This document shows positions 10,928 to 18,895 of a stretch of DNA of 64,000 bases, in pieces. This DNA is from Alphaproteobacteria bacterium (GTDB lineage: Bacteria > Pseudomonadota > Alphaproteobacteria > Micropepsales > Micropepsaceae), in the NCBI GenBank assembly GCA_020852655.1, contig JADZAI010000044.1:1-64000 (forward strand), in the 5' to 3' direction. Positions within the stretch are counted from its first letter, which is position 1. Each line of letters begins with the position of its first letter. The notes under the pieces are model-generated. The model was not told where the DNA came from and made no database searches. It saw only the letters and a program-made list of their open reading frames with translations. Both the position numbers and the translations under genes were made by a program.

Positions 10928-12004
10928 TCACCCCATCCACGCCAGCAGCGCCCCGTTCACCTCCCGCGGGTAGGTGTGGCTGAGGTCGCTTATCTCCTCA
11001 TACGTCACCCGCGCCCCCGCCCCGCCGAGCACCTGCGCGGCCTCCTGCGCCATCTGCGCCGGGAACATCCAGTCGAGCGTCCCGTGCACGATGTGAATCG
11101 GCAAATCCTTCAGCCGCGCACGGTCCGCGAACTCGGCCAGCATCGGATGGAACGCCGCCGCCACGGGCGCCAGATGCGTGAAGGGCGAGCCCGCCTCCAG
11201 CCCCGAGACATAGGTGAACGTCCCGCCGTCGCTCAGACCCGTCATCAGCAGCCGCGTGTCGTCGACGCGATAGCGCGCGCGTACGATCTCCAGCATCCGC
11301 TTCAGGTTCGGCGTGTCGACATCCTCGCCCTGGAGCGCCCAGGTCTGCCCCTTCGCGGTCGGCGACACCAGGATCGCCCCGTGGCTCCGCGCGGCGCTGA
11401 GCCAGCTCCACAGGAAGCCGCTGCCGTGGCCGCTGCCGCCATGCAGCGCGAACACCACCGGCCAGGCGCGGTCGTCGCTGTAATACTCCGGCACATACAG
11501 CGACCAGCCGCCGCGCGTTCCCGGCGCATTGTCGATATGCAGCACCCCGGTGTCGTCGCGCACCGGCGCTGCGGCGAGGCGCGCCTGCAAGGCCTCATCG
11601 TCGCGCCCGGCCGGATCGAGGAAGAACCAGTTCACCGGCGGCACGTCGCGGGCCATCGGATAGAGCGCCGCCAGCGCCTGCGGCACATGACGCAGCGCGC
11701 GGAAGACGGTCACGATTCCGTCCGGCTCCACCGCCGCCAGCCGCAAGCCCGTATAGGCCGCGAGCGCAGCATCGCTCGCCGCTGCCAGCGCGGTGCGCGC
11801 GTGCTGCACGCTCTCCGGCCACGCCTCCAGCCGCGGCCGCGCCGCCTTCAGCGCCGCCTCCGGCTCCCCCACCGCCGCCATCGTCCGCGCCATCGCATAG
11901 GGATTGAGATGCCGCGTCAGGAACAACAACCCCTCCAGCGCCCTCAGCAACGCCGGCAGGATCACCCCAACATCCTGAAGCGCCTGTTCCTCATCCGCCG
12001 TCAT
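10928..12004 (-). CDS. Alpha/beta hydrolase, phospholipase/esterase type
   Basis: A 358-residue protein with an unusual helical N-terminal half (about 1-150, rich in Ala and Leu) followed by an alpha/beta-hydrolase domain. Visible motifs are VVFALHGGSGHGSGF (oxyanion region), the nucleophile elbow GLSDGG, an acidic residue in HGTLDWMFP, and the catalytic histidine in DLSHTYP. This order matches predicted phospholipases/PHB-depolymerase-like esterases with a G-x-S-x-G elbow. There is no signal peptide. What the N-terminal domain does is not known. Repeat DNA lies on both sides of the gene. Confidence 0.8.
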   Translation of the reverse strand: MTADEEQALQDVGVILPALLRALEGLLFLTRHLNPYAMARTMAAVGEPEAALKAARPRLEAWPESVQHARTALAAASDAALAAYTGLRLAAVEPDGIVTVFRALRHVPQALAALYPMARDVPPVNWFFLDPAGRDDEALQARLAAAPVRDDTGVLHIDNAPGTRGGWSLYVPEYYSDDRAWPVVFALHGGSGHGSGFLWSWLSAARSHGAILVSPTAKGQTWALQGEDVDTPNLKRMLEIVRARYRVDDTRLLMTGLSDGGTFTYVSGLEAGSPFTHLAPVAAAFHPMLAEFADRARLKDLPIHIVHGTLDWMFPAQMAQEAAQVLGGAGARVTYEEISDLSHTYPREVNGALLAWMG

Positions 12005-12044
12005 GCGCGATCCTCTCGAACCCGGTGTCGTCGCCGCCGCCAGA

Positions 12045-12130
12045 CATTGTCCGACCCCTCGCCCCGCGCAAGCGGGGAGAGGAGGGAGCGCTGCGGAGCA
12101 GCGCGGAAGGTGAGGGGCGCGCGCGCCAGC
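12045..12130. repeat. Intergenic palindromic repeat
   Basis: Contains the inverted pairs CCCCTCGCCCCGC / GCGGGGAGAGG and CGCTGC-ggag-CAGCG, ending in AAGGTGAGGGGCG. It belongs to the same general class of GC-rich repeats found elsewhere in the window. It occupies most of the gap between the genes at 12004 and 12144. Confidence 0.6.
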
Positions 12131-12143
12131 GCGCTAAATGCCC

Positions 12144-13087
12144 TCAATCATACACATGCCGCCCGACATTATACGCCGTCGCCTCGTTCTGCGGTCCTTC
12201 GGCCTTCCAGCCATAGTTCAGGTGCTTGCCCATCAGCCGGGCGAACACCGGCGGGTTCTTCGCCAGCATCTCCGCCGTCACGTTCTCGCGATAGGGCTCC
12301 TGCGGGCGCATATGCGGGCGCATCATCGCCATCAGCAGATTGATCCGCAGCCCCGGCGCGGTGCGCGCGAAGGCGCCGTGCCAGGTGTGGCCGCTCCAGA
12401 AGATCATCGAGCCCGCCGGGCATTCCACCGCCACGCGCTGGTCGATGCCCTCCGCCCCACCGGGCTGCGGAAATAGCGGTGGCTCCCCGGCACAAAGCAC
12501 AGCGCGCCGTTCTCTTTGGTGTAGTCGGTCAGCGCGAAGGTCACGTTGCACACCTGCGCATGCGCGGGAAACGGCGAGGCCATCAGCGCATTGTCGGCAT
12601 GGAGGCCCAGATCGCCGCCGCCCGGCCCCTTCACGATCGCGATGCAGTTCGACGCGACCGCATTCTTGCCCAGCAGATAATGCGTCAGCGCGACGCCGAT
12701 CTCGTTGCACATCGCCTCCTGGAAGACGTCGTCCTCGAACAGCATCCAGGTGTGGAGATGCCCGAAGGCCGAGAGCGGATTGGCATGAGTGCCGCCGCTT
12801 CCCATGTCGGGGCGCACGCCGTAGCGCCGCTCCGAGACGTCCAGGATCGCCTTGCGCAGCCGCGCCGCGAAACCCTTCGGCGCCGCCTTCTCGGGCGGGA
12901 TCACCGTGTAGCCCAGGATCTCCAGCTCGGCGATGTTCTCCATCAGCCCCAGCCGCTTCAGCTCGCCATGCATCTCCACCGCGGCCGGCGAGACCGGCGG
13001 CGGGCCGAAGCTCCGCGTCCCCTGGTCATGCGCCACACGCTGCACCGTCGGCACCATCTTCAGCTTCGCCGCCCCGGCCTTCTTCAT
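12144..13087 (-). pseudogene. Phytanoyl-CoA dioxygenase-like gene with one frameshift
   Basis: Reads as an Fe(II)/2-oxoglutarate dioxygenase of the PhyH family, about 314 residues if repaired. The start ATG at 13087 follows a GGGAAGGA ribosome site. The N-terminal part includes the iron ligands H-x-D in LGLHADNALM and runs in frame to GSHRYF near 12473. The reading then continues only in another frame with PQPGGAEGIDQRVAVECPAG, the distal histidine in SGHTWHGAF and the 2-oxoglutarate arginine in LRINLLMAM, to a stop at 12144. A single missing C in the coding strand (TTCC instead of TTCCC) at about 12469-12471 restores one frame. Every catalytic residue is present, so the gene is either freshly broken or the base is a sequencing error. 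Confidence 0.8.
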
Positions 13088-13177
13088 GCGCTGTCCTTCC
13101 CTGTCTTCGATGTCTTTCGCAGCCAGTTTAGCACGCGTTTCATTTCCCCCCCGCGCCAAATGTCGCAGGCCGCTGCC

Positions 13178-13241
13178 CGTTTCCTTCCCCGCCTTATCGC
13201 GGGGGAGGTGGCTGGCCGCACAGCGGCCAGACGGAGGGGGG
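13178..13241. repeat. Repeat copy left of the DUF559 gene
   Basis: A ~63-bp element with stems CCCCGCcttatcGCGGGG and CTGGCCGCacaGCGGCCAG. A near-identical copy in the same orientation lies at 13740-13804. The stop codon of the DUF559-like gene (13194) lies inside it. Confidence 0.85.
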
Positions 13242-13619
13242 CCCGGCGGCGCCGTCTTGTCGCAGGCGAAAGTCGACCGCGTTCCAGATCGCGTCCAGCG
13301 TCGGCCCCAGCCGGCGATACACGTCGTCATTCGTGAAGCGCAGCACCATCCAGCCGTCCCGCTCCATGCAGGCGGTGCGGCTCAGATCATGCGCAATCTC
13401 CTCGTCTTCCGAATGCGTCGCGCCGTCGATCTCGAAGACGAGCTTCGCGGCGATACAGGCGAAGTCCGCGACATAGGGGCCGATCGGATGCTGGCGCCGA
13501 AAAAGCGCCGAACGCTGCGCGCGCTTCTTGAGCTGCGACCACAGAATGACCTCGGCCTCGGTCATTGTGACGCGGAGCTTGCTGGCGAAGCGGCGCGAGC
13601 GTTTGGTCTTCTCCCGCAC
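13194..13619 (-). CDS. DUF559-family endonuclease-like protein
   Basis: About 141 residues from a GTG at 13619; an internal ATG at 13565 is possible. The DUF559 fold (related to very-short-patch-repair endonucleases) shows as MTEAEVILWSQLKKR, RRQHPIGPYVADFAC, then the acidic core KLVFEIDGATHSEDEEI and MVLRFTNDDVYRRL. The D...E-x-D pattern is consistent with a PD-(D/E)XK nuclease. The last ~20 residues (AGPPSVWPLCGQPPPPR) are encoded by the flanking repeat, and the open frame upstream of 13619 also runs through repeat DNA. Cellular role is unknown; such genes are common and often lie near palindromic repeats. Confidence 0.75.
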   Translation of the reverse strand: MREKTKRSRRFASKLRVTMTEAEVILWSQLKKRAQRSALFRRQHPIGPYVADFACIAAKLVFEIDGATHSEDEEIAHDLSRTACMERDGWMVLRFTNDDVYRRLGPTLDAIWNAVDFRLRQDGAAGPPSVWPLCGQPPPPR

Positions 13620-13804
13620 CGGGCCCCCTCTGTCGGCTGCGCCGACATCTCCCCCGCAAGCGGGGGCGAAAACAGACCGCGCCGTTGTCCCTCTGCGCAA
13701 CCCGCCAAAGCGTCGCAGGCTGCTCGCAGGGCACGCCACCCCGTTTCCTCCCCCGCCTTATCGCGGGGGAGGTGGCTGGCCGCGCAGCGGCCAGACGGAG
13801 GGGG
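13620..13804. repeat. Repeat cluster right of the DUF559 gene
   Basis: The first module (13620-13675) has the stems GTCGGCtgcGCCGAC and CTCCCCCGCaaGCGGGGG. The second (13740-13804) is the near-identical partner of 13178-13241. Together they fill most of the gap up to the luciferase-like gene. Confidence 0.8.
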
Positions 13805-13898
13805 TCAAGGAGGGGGCCACGGATGGGGGACTGACAACCGCGTTTCCGGCGCGTTAGGCTCAGCCCGCAGGCACACAGCACACAGCAGGAGGATTTCC

Positions 13899-14987
13899 AT
13901 GGACGTCGGTATGGGCATCATCTTCCAGGCGACCGATCCGGAGCGCACGGATCGCGACGTCTACCGGGCCGAACTGGCGCTGGGCGATCTCGCCGAGCCG
14001 CTCGGCTTCGATTCGCTCTGGGGCGTCGAGCACCACTTCACCGACTACACCATGTGCCCCGACGTGCTTCAGTATCTCTCCTATTTCGCCGGCCGCACCC
14101 GGAAGATCGGCCTCGGCTCGATGGTCGTCGTCCTCCCCTGGCACGACCCGATGCGCGTCGCCGAGCAGGTCTCGGTGCTCGACCACCAGTCGGACGGCCG
14201 CTTCATCCTGGGCCTCGGCCGCGGTCTCGGCCGCGTCGAGTTCGAAGGCTTCGGCGTCGACCAGAACACCTCGCGCGAGCGCTTCGTCGAATCCGCCCAG
14301 ATGCTGCTCGAAGGCCTCGAGCGCGGCTGGTGCGAATTCGACGGGCAGTTCGTCAAGCAGGCGAAGCGCGACATCCGCCCGCGCCCCTTCAAGAGCTTCA
14401 AGGGGCGCACCTATGCCGCGGCCGTCTCGCCCGAATCCTCCGAGATCATGGCCCGCCTCGGCATCGGCATCCTCATCATCCCGCAGAAGCCGTGGGACGC
14501 CGTCTACCAGGAGATGGACAATTACCGCGCCGTCTTCCGCAAGGTGAACGGCCGCGAGGCGCCGCCGCCCATCCTCGCCGGCTGGGTCTATTGCGACAGG
14601 GATGCGAAGAAGGCCGAGGAGATGGCCCGCCGCTATATCGGCGGCTACTGGGATACCGTGCTCAAGCATTACGAGCTGATCGGCGACCACCTGACGAAGA
14701 TCAAGGGCTATGAGAGCTACGGCGCCATGCAGGCCAATGCCACCGCGCCCGGCATGCGCGAGGCGATGATCGACTTCTTCCTCAGCCTCCAGATCTACGG
14801 CACGCCCGACCAGTGCCACGCCCGCATCGCCGACTTCGCCGCCCGCCTCGGCGCCGAGGCCTTCACCGGCGTCTTCTCCTATGCCGGCATGCCCTATGCC
14901 GAGGCCGAAGCGAGCCTGCGCCTCTTCGCCAGCGACGTCCTCCCCCGCCTCAAATCCCCCATCCCCCTAAAAGCCGCCGCCGAATAA
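13899..14987 (+). CDS. LLM-class flavin-dependent oxidoreductase
   Basis: A 362-residue bacterial-luciferase-like monooxygenase that would use reduced FMN or F420 supplied in the cytoplasm. The N-terminus is MDVGMGIIFQATDP, followed by SLWGVEHHFTDYTMCPDVLQYLSYFAGRTRKIGLGSMVVVLPWHDP and then VLDHQSDGRFILGLGRGLGRVEFEGFG. This order is diagnostic of the luciferase-like TIM barrel. The C-terminal DQCHARIADFAARLGAEAFTG segment is also typical. An AGGAGGATTTCC ribosome region supports the ATG at 13899. Substrate cannot be inferred. Confidence 0.9.
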   Translation: MDVGMGIIFQATDPERTDRDVYRAELALGDLAEPLGFDSLWGVEHHFTDYTMCPDVLQYLSYFAGRTRKIGLGSMVVVLPWHDPMRVAEQVSVLDHQSDGRFILGLGRGLGRVEFEGFGVDQNTSRERFVESAQMLLEGLERGWCEFDGQFVKQAKRDIRPRPFKSFKGRTYAAAVSPESSEIMARLGIGILIIPQKPWDAVYQEMDNYRAVFRKVNGREAPPPILAGWVYCDRDAKKAEEMARRYIGGYWDTVLKHYELIGDHLTKIKGYESYGAMQANATAPGMREAMIDFFLSLQIYGTPDQCHARIADFAARLGAEAFTGVFSYAGMPYAEAEASLRLFASDVLPRLKSPIPLKAAAE

Positions 14988-14994
14988 CCCCGCC

Positions 14995-15205
14995 CCCAAC
15001 ACCGCGCCGCCCTCTTTCTCCCTCCGCCTGCGGAGGGAGTACCGGCAAAGCCGGGGAGGGAGGCCTCGGGCATAGAGCTCCGCCCTCTCTTGATTCGCCC
15101 CGTTCGTCACGGTGGAGAGGACGTGACATAGAGCTCCGCCGCGTTTTCTCCCCCGCGCGCGGGGGAGATGTCGGCGCAGCCGACAGAGGGGGCACCCGGC
15201 CCAAA
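14995..15205. repeat. Mosaic intergenic repeat block
   Basis: Several modules in series: CTCCCTCCGCctGCGGAGGGAG, the GGGCATAGAGCTCCGCC tail twice, and CTCCCCCGCgcGCGGGGGAG next to GTCGGCgcaGCCGAC. No gene is supported in 14988-15272. The block marks the boundary to an AT-richer stretch that begins at about 15230. Confidence 0.75.
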
Positions 15206-15272
15206 CCCCTTGCCAACAGGCCGCCCTCCACCCATCACCGTAAGTCCAAGAGTTATCAGAAGGTAGCCGACC

Positions 15273-15566
15273 ATGATCACGCTCCTGGTTCTGATGGCCG
15301 GATGTCATTGCTTGAAAGATGTCGAGACGCAGTTTCCCGTTCTCCGCAGAGATACTGCAATAGTCGAGGACGCCAAGAGGCGCTGGCTCGACTTCAATTA
15401 TGGAAACAAAAAAGCGCTGAAAAATGTAATCCCTATTGTCGTTCATATGTTTGAGGAGCGTTGTGTAATACTTCACCCAACCGACTTCAGCATAGGCGCG
15501 CAACCCGTCTATTGTTATAATATGAATGAGGATACTTTATCCCGAGTCGATTTGGGCGGCGAGTAG
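15273..15566 (+). CDS. Small predicted lipoprotein, AT-rich
   Basis: A 97-residue protein of unknown function. Its first residues, MITLLVLMAGC, form a very short signal peptide with a lipobox (LMAGC), so it may be lipid-anchored. The rest is soluble and has cysteines in EERCVILHP and PVYCYNMNEDTLSRVDLGGE, which could pair in the periplasm. A GAAGG ribosome site lies 10 nt upstream of the ATG. Base composition is clearly lower in GC than in the neighbours and codons such as ATA, TTA and AAA are frequent, suggesting acquisition from another source. No homolog family is recognised. Confidence 0.6.
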   Translation: MITLLVLMAGCHCLKDVETQFPVLRRDTAIVEDAKRRWLDFNYGNKKALKNVIPIVVHMFEERCVILHPTDFSIGAQPVYCYNMNEDTLSRVDLGGE

Positions 15567-15670
15567 GGCCTCGTCCGTCCCATAGACAAGGTGTACGAGC
15601 GTGATGCCCCATAACGCCGATAGTGATCCTGGGTCATTCCTTTACGCAAATGCGATGAGAGACGAATGCA

Positions 15671-16102
15671 ATGCCCGCGCTAATCGTCTTGGCTCTGGTG
15701 TCCCATTTGCTTGTGGTGGGCGACAACACCGGCAAGACCCCGTCCCTGCCAAGCTCAGACGCGGTGGCCGTGGCCGCAGCGGCGGCAATCGAATGGGACC
15801 CGAAGCTGCAAGGAAAAGACATATACCAGGATATAGTTGGCCTATCTCCTCAAGATAACTCAGACTATCTGACTGTAATCGTATATTCCGGCTCACAATC
15901 CCTTCTGACGATACGTATAGATGTTTGGACGGGACAGGTCGTAGAGCCCAATAGGTGCCTGTATTTCGGAAGTTCCGATATAGAAGATTTTGGCAGGCAA
16001 GTCAGAACTCTTACGCATCACTCTGAGTATACTCTGCCTGCGCTTGCCGAGAAATTTGGATGTGACGTCTTAACATTGGCAGGACATTTGTCCTCGCCAT
16101 AG
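15671..16102 (+). CDS. Secreted protein of unknown function, AT-rich
   Basis: A 143-residue protein with an N-terminal hydrophobic segment (MPALIVLALVSHLLVV) that could be a signal peptide. An alanine-rich amphipathic stretch (DAVAVAAAAAIEW) follows, then a soluble domain with two cysteines (NRCLYFG, KFGCDVLTL). It lies 104 bp after the small lipoprotein, on the same strand and with the same unusually low GC, so the two may be a unit. No known domain is recognised. The ATG at 15671 is preceded by a GAGAGA stretch. Confidence 0.55.
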   Translation: MPALIVLALVSHLLVVGDNTGKTPSLPSSDAVAVAAAAAIEWDPKLQGKDIYQDIVGLSPQDNSDYLTVIVYSGSQSLLTIRIDVWTGQVVEPNRCLYFGSSDIEDFGRQVRTLTHHSEYTLPALAEKFGCDVLTLAGHLSSP

Positions 16103-16172
16103 TGTAACTCTACCACCCATCGCCGTCGCGATCCGCCTCTCCCTGGCCTCTCCGCGCACCCCCAAGCCGCGC

Positions 16173-17474
16173 CTATCGCCTTCGCCGCCTGGGTTCCTCC
16201 ACCAGGGTCACGAGCAGCCCCAGGGCCGCCGCCTCGAAGGCGATCGACACCCAGAACAGCGCGACATAGCCGAAGCGCGCCGCCAGCACCCCGCCCGCCA
16301 GCGGCCCGATCGTCGAGACCAGCCCCTGCGCCGTCGTCGAAAGCGCCAGCCGCATCGCCACGTCCTCGCGCCCCCCGAACTCCAGCACCATGGTCTGCGT
16401 GCTCATCAGCAAGCCCGAGGCCGCCGCCCCCAGCCCGAAGAACGCCGCCAGGATCGGCCCGAGCCCCTCCGCCCCGATCAGCAGCCCCGTCGCCCCGATC
16501 CACAGCGCCAGCGCCGCGATGAAGGCCGCGCGGAAGCCGAAGCGGTCGCCCGCCATGCCCCAGGCGAGGTTGGTCGCCACGTCGGCGCCCAGATAGGCCA
16601 GGCTGATATAGCCGAGCGTCTCGCCGGTCAGTTCGATCGTCGCGCTCGCGTGGAGGACATAGAAGGGCGCCGCGATCCGCCCCGCCACCGCACAGGTCTG
16701 CGCGATCATGAACCACATAAAGCCGCGGTCGCCGCGCAGCAGCGCCGGGAAGTCCTTCGCCCGCGCCCGCAGCGTCGATTTCGCGCGGACCGTCGGCGGC
16801 TCCGGCTCGTGCATCAGCACCCGCAGCGCCGTCAGCCCCAGGCTGGTCAGCCCCACCGCCAGCAGGAAGGTCACGCCATAGCCGTTGCCGAACAGATTCT
16901 CCGCGATGAAATAGCGCCCCGCCGCCCACGCCAGAACCGCCGCGATCGCCCCGCCCGTGACGTTGCGCAGCGCCTGGAGCCGCCCCCGCCGCGCCACAGG
17001 GATCACCTTCGCCAGCAGCATCTGGAAGGCGACGCTCTGGGCCCCCGAGAAGATGCCGAAGAGGAACAGGAACAGCAGCACCGCGGCCAGCAGCGGCGCC
17101 CCCTCCAGCACGAACCCCGAAAGCGCGATGCCGAGGATCTGGAGCCGCATCGCGATGCCCATCGCCACCGCGACCGGCAGCACGCGCTTCCTGTGCTCGA
17201 TCTGCGTCGCCCCGACGATCGGCGAGAAGATGCCGCCGAGCTGTTGCAGCGCCTGGCCCAGGCCCACCACCGCCGTCGAGCCCGAGATCATGTGCAGATA
17301 GGCGGGCAGGAAGGTCGGCGCGTTGAACAGGCGGAAGCCCGTCATGCCCAGCATGCCGTGCATGTAGTGCGCGGTGTAGTTCCGCTTCAGGTTCTTCAGC
17401 ACGAAGGCGTCATAGGCCGCCTCGGCTTCCTCCTCGGCGACCCCGGGCTCGCTCAGATTGATCGCTTCCGCCAC
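16173..17474 (-). CDS. MFS transporter
   Basis: A 433-residue membrane permease from a GTG at 17474 preceded by GGGGAAG; the frame is open further upstream but that part is arginine-rich and unlikely. The N-terminal ~30 residues are acidic and soluble, then about 11-12 hydrophobic helices follow. Recognisable features are the AGRYFIAENLFGNGYGVTFLLAVG helix pair, a cytoplasmic central loop (MHEPEPPTVRAKSTLRARAK), and GMAGDRFGFR after the seventh helix as an MFS motif-A equivalent. Substrate is unknown. It is transcribed divergently from the regulator at 17685, which could control it. Confidence 0.8.
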   Translation of the reverse strand: MAEAINLSEPGVAEEEAEAAYDAFVLKNLKRNYTAHYMHGMLGMTGFRLFNAPTFLPAYLHMISGSTAVVGLGQALQQLGGIFSPIVGATQIEHRKRVLPVAVAMGIAMRLQILGIALSGFVLEGAPLLAAVLLFLFLFGIFSGAQSVAFQMLLAKVIPVARRGRLQALRNVTGGAIAAVLAWAAGRYFIAENLFGNGYGVTFLLAVGLTSLGLTALRVLMHEPEPPTVRAKSTLRARAKDFPALLRGDRGFMWFMIAQTCAVAGRIAAPFYVLHASATIELTGETLGYISLAYLGADVATNLAWGMAGDRFGFRAAFIAALALWIGATGLLIGAEGLGPILAAFFGLGAAASGLLMSTQTMVLEFGGREDVAMRLALSTTAQGLVSTIGPLAGGVLAARFGYVALFWVSIAFEAAALGLLVTLVEEPRRRRR

Positions 17475-17597
17475 GCCGCCGCTTCCCCGCCGCCCGCAAC
17501 GCCTCCGGGCGGGACTCGTTTTGCGCCGTCCGTCTACCAGCACCCCGCCGCCCGCCCAAATACCGCGATGGCGGGCTCCGGTCCGCCGCAAGGGCGC

Positions 17598-17672
17598 AAA
17601 GTTTACAGGGGGCGATGTATCGTTGACAGATCGCGCCGTTAAAGTTTACAGATGGCAGCGTAAAGGTGACAG
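17598..17672 (+). promoter_or_regulatory. Array of four operator-like direct repeats
   Basis: Four copies of a GTKKACAG core occur at 17601-17608 (GTTTACAG), 17622-17629 (GTTGACAG), 17644-17651 (GTTTACAG) and 17665-17672 (GGTGACAG). Their spacing is 21, 22 and 21 bp, two helical turns, so all face the same side of the DNA. Three are preceded by two or three A residues. The last copy ends 12 bp before the GTG start of the downstream winged-helix gene. This looks like an operator for cooperative binding, possibly by that protein itself. Confidence 0.65.
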
Positions 17673-17684
17673 ACGGAACCCAAC

Positions 17685-18755
17685 GTGGCGGACCGGAAAA
17701 GTAGGCAAAACCCCGAGATTCGCGATTTCATCCTGCGCACGATCGCCCGCCATCCTTTGGCTGTGGGATCGCTCGTGGTCGAGAAATTCGGCATCTCGCG
17801 CACCGCCGCCAACCGCTATCTAAAGCGTCTCGAGGCCGAGAACCTGATCGCCGGCAGCGGGAAGACCTCGGCCCGCCGCTACGAGCTGAAGCCGGTTTCG
17901 GACTACACCGGCTCCGTCGCGGTCGTTCCGGACATGTATGAAAGCGAAGTCTGGCGCGTGCATATGGCGCCGCATCTGCGCGATGTGCCGCAGAATGTAG
18001 AGAACATATGCCACTACGGCTTCACCGAGATGTTCAACAACGTCATCGACCATTCGGGCAGTCCCGAGGCGATCGTCTCCTACACCCAGTTCTACGACCG
18101 CCTCGTGCTCGGCGTCATCGACCACGGCGTCGGCATCTTCGAGAAGATCCAGGCGGATTTCGGCCTGCCCGATCCGCGGTCCGCCTTGCTTGAACTCGCC
18201 AAGGGCAAGCTGACCTCCGACCGCACCCGGCACTCGGGCGAGGGCATCTTCTTCACTTCGCGCATGTTCAACGCGTTCTCGATCCTCTCGGGCGCGCTCT
18301 ACTACAGCCGGACGATGAAGCCCGCGAACGATCCCGGCGACGACTGGGGCTGGCTCATCGAAACGCACGACGTCGGCTACCGGCGCGGAACCATTGTGCG
18401 CATGGAAGTCGTGCTGGACGCCGATTGGACAACTCGCGAAGTCTTCGAAAAATACCAGGACGAAGAGATGAACTTCTCCAAGACCCATGTCCCGGTATCG
18501 CTCGGCCTCTACGCACACGAGCAATTGGTGTCGCGCTCCCAGGCGAAGCGGATTCTGGCGCGCTTCGACAAGTTCGAAGAGGTGCTGCTCGACTTCAAGG
18601 GCGTTCCGGACATCGGCCAGGCCTTCGCGGACGAGATTTTTCGCGTCTACGCCAACGCCCATCCCGAGATCAGGATCGTCGCCATCAACACCAGCCCTGA
18701 GGTGGAGCGGATGATCGGGCACGCGAAAAGAACCGATCCGTCCACGTCGGTCTAG
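17685..18755 (+). CDS. Winged-helix / GHKL ATPase / STAS-like (DUF4325) regulator
   Basis: A 356-residue cytoplasmic protein with three domains. Residues 8-70 form a winged helix (FGISRTAANRYLKRLEAENLI as recognition region). Residues ~95-245 have the GHKL ATP-binding boxes: N-box E115-x3-N-x3-H123, G1 box DHGVG (146-150) and G2 box HSGEGIFFTSR. Residues ~275-350 match the STAS-like DUF4325 pattern (ILARFDKFEEVLLDFKGV, then IGQAFADEIFRVYANAHP). GHKL and STAS partners are normally separate anti-sigma kinase and antagonist proteins; here they are fused to a DNA-binding domain. The GTG start at 17685 puts the four-repeat array immediately upstream. Function is not established; an ATP-switched transcription factor is inferred. 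Confidence 0.8.
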   Translation: MADRKSRQNPEIRDFILRTIARHPLAVGSLVVEKFGISRTAANRYLKRLEAENLIAGSGKTSARRYELKPVSDYTGSVAVVPDMYESEVWRVHMAPHLRDVPQNVENICHYGFTEMFNNVIDHSGSPEAIVSYTQFYDRLVLGVIDHGVGIFEKIQADFGLPDPRSALLELAKGKLTSDRTRHSGEGIFFTSRMFNAFSILSGALYYSRTMKPANDPGDDWGWLIETHDVGYRRGTIVRMEVVLDADWTTREVFEKYQDEEMNFSKTHVPVSLGLYAHEQLVSRSQAKRILARFDKFEEVLLDFKGVPDIGQAFADEIFRVYANAHPEIRIVAINTSPEVERMIGHAKRTDPSTSV

Positions 18756-18895
18756 CGCCGGGGCGAGACCCGAGACCCGCCTGCGCGCGCCGGGCATGAA
18801 GGCGGCCCAGGCGCGCCCGCGCTTGTCCCCCGCGCTGCGCCGCCCCTATGATCGGCGCAAAGGGTGCGGTCGCCCCTCGCCGGAGTCCCCCGCGC

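Noticed and set aside
12144..13087. Programmed frameshifting in the PhyH-like gene
   Set aside because: The site is only a short CC run without a slippery heptamer, stop codon or pseudoknot; a lost base is simpler.
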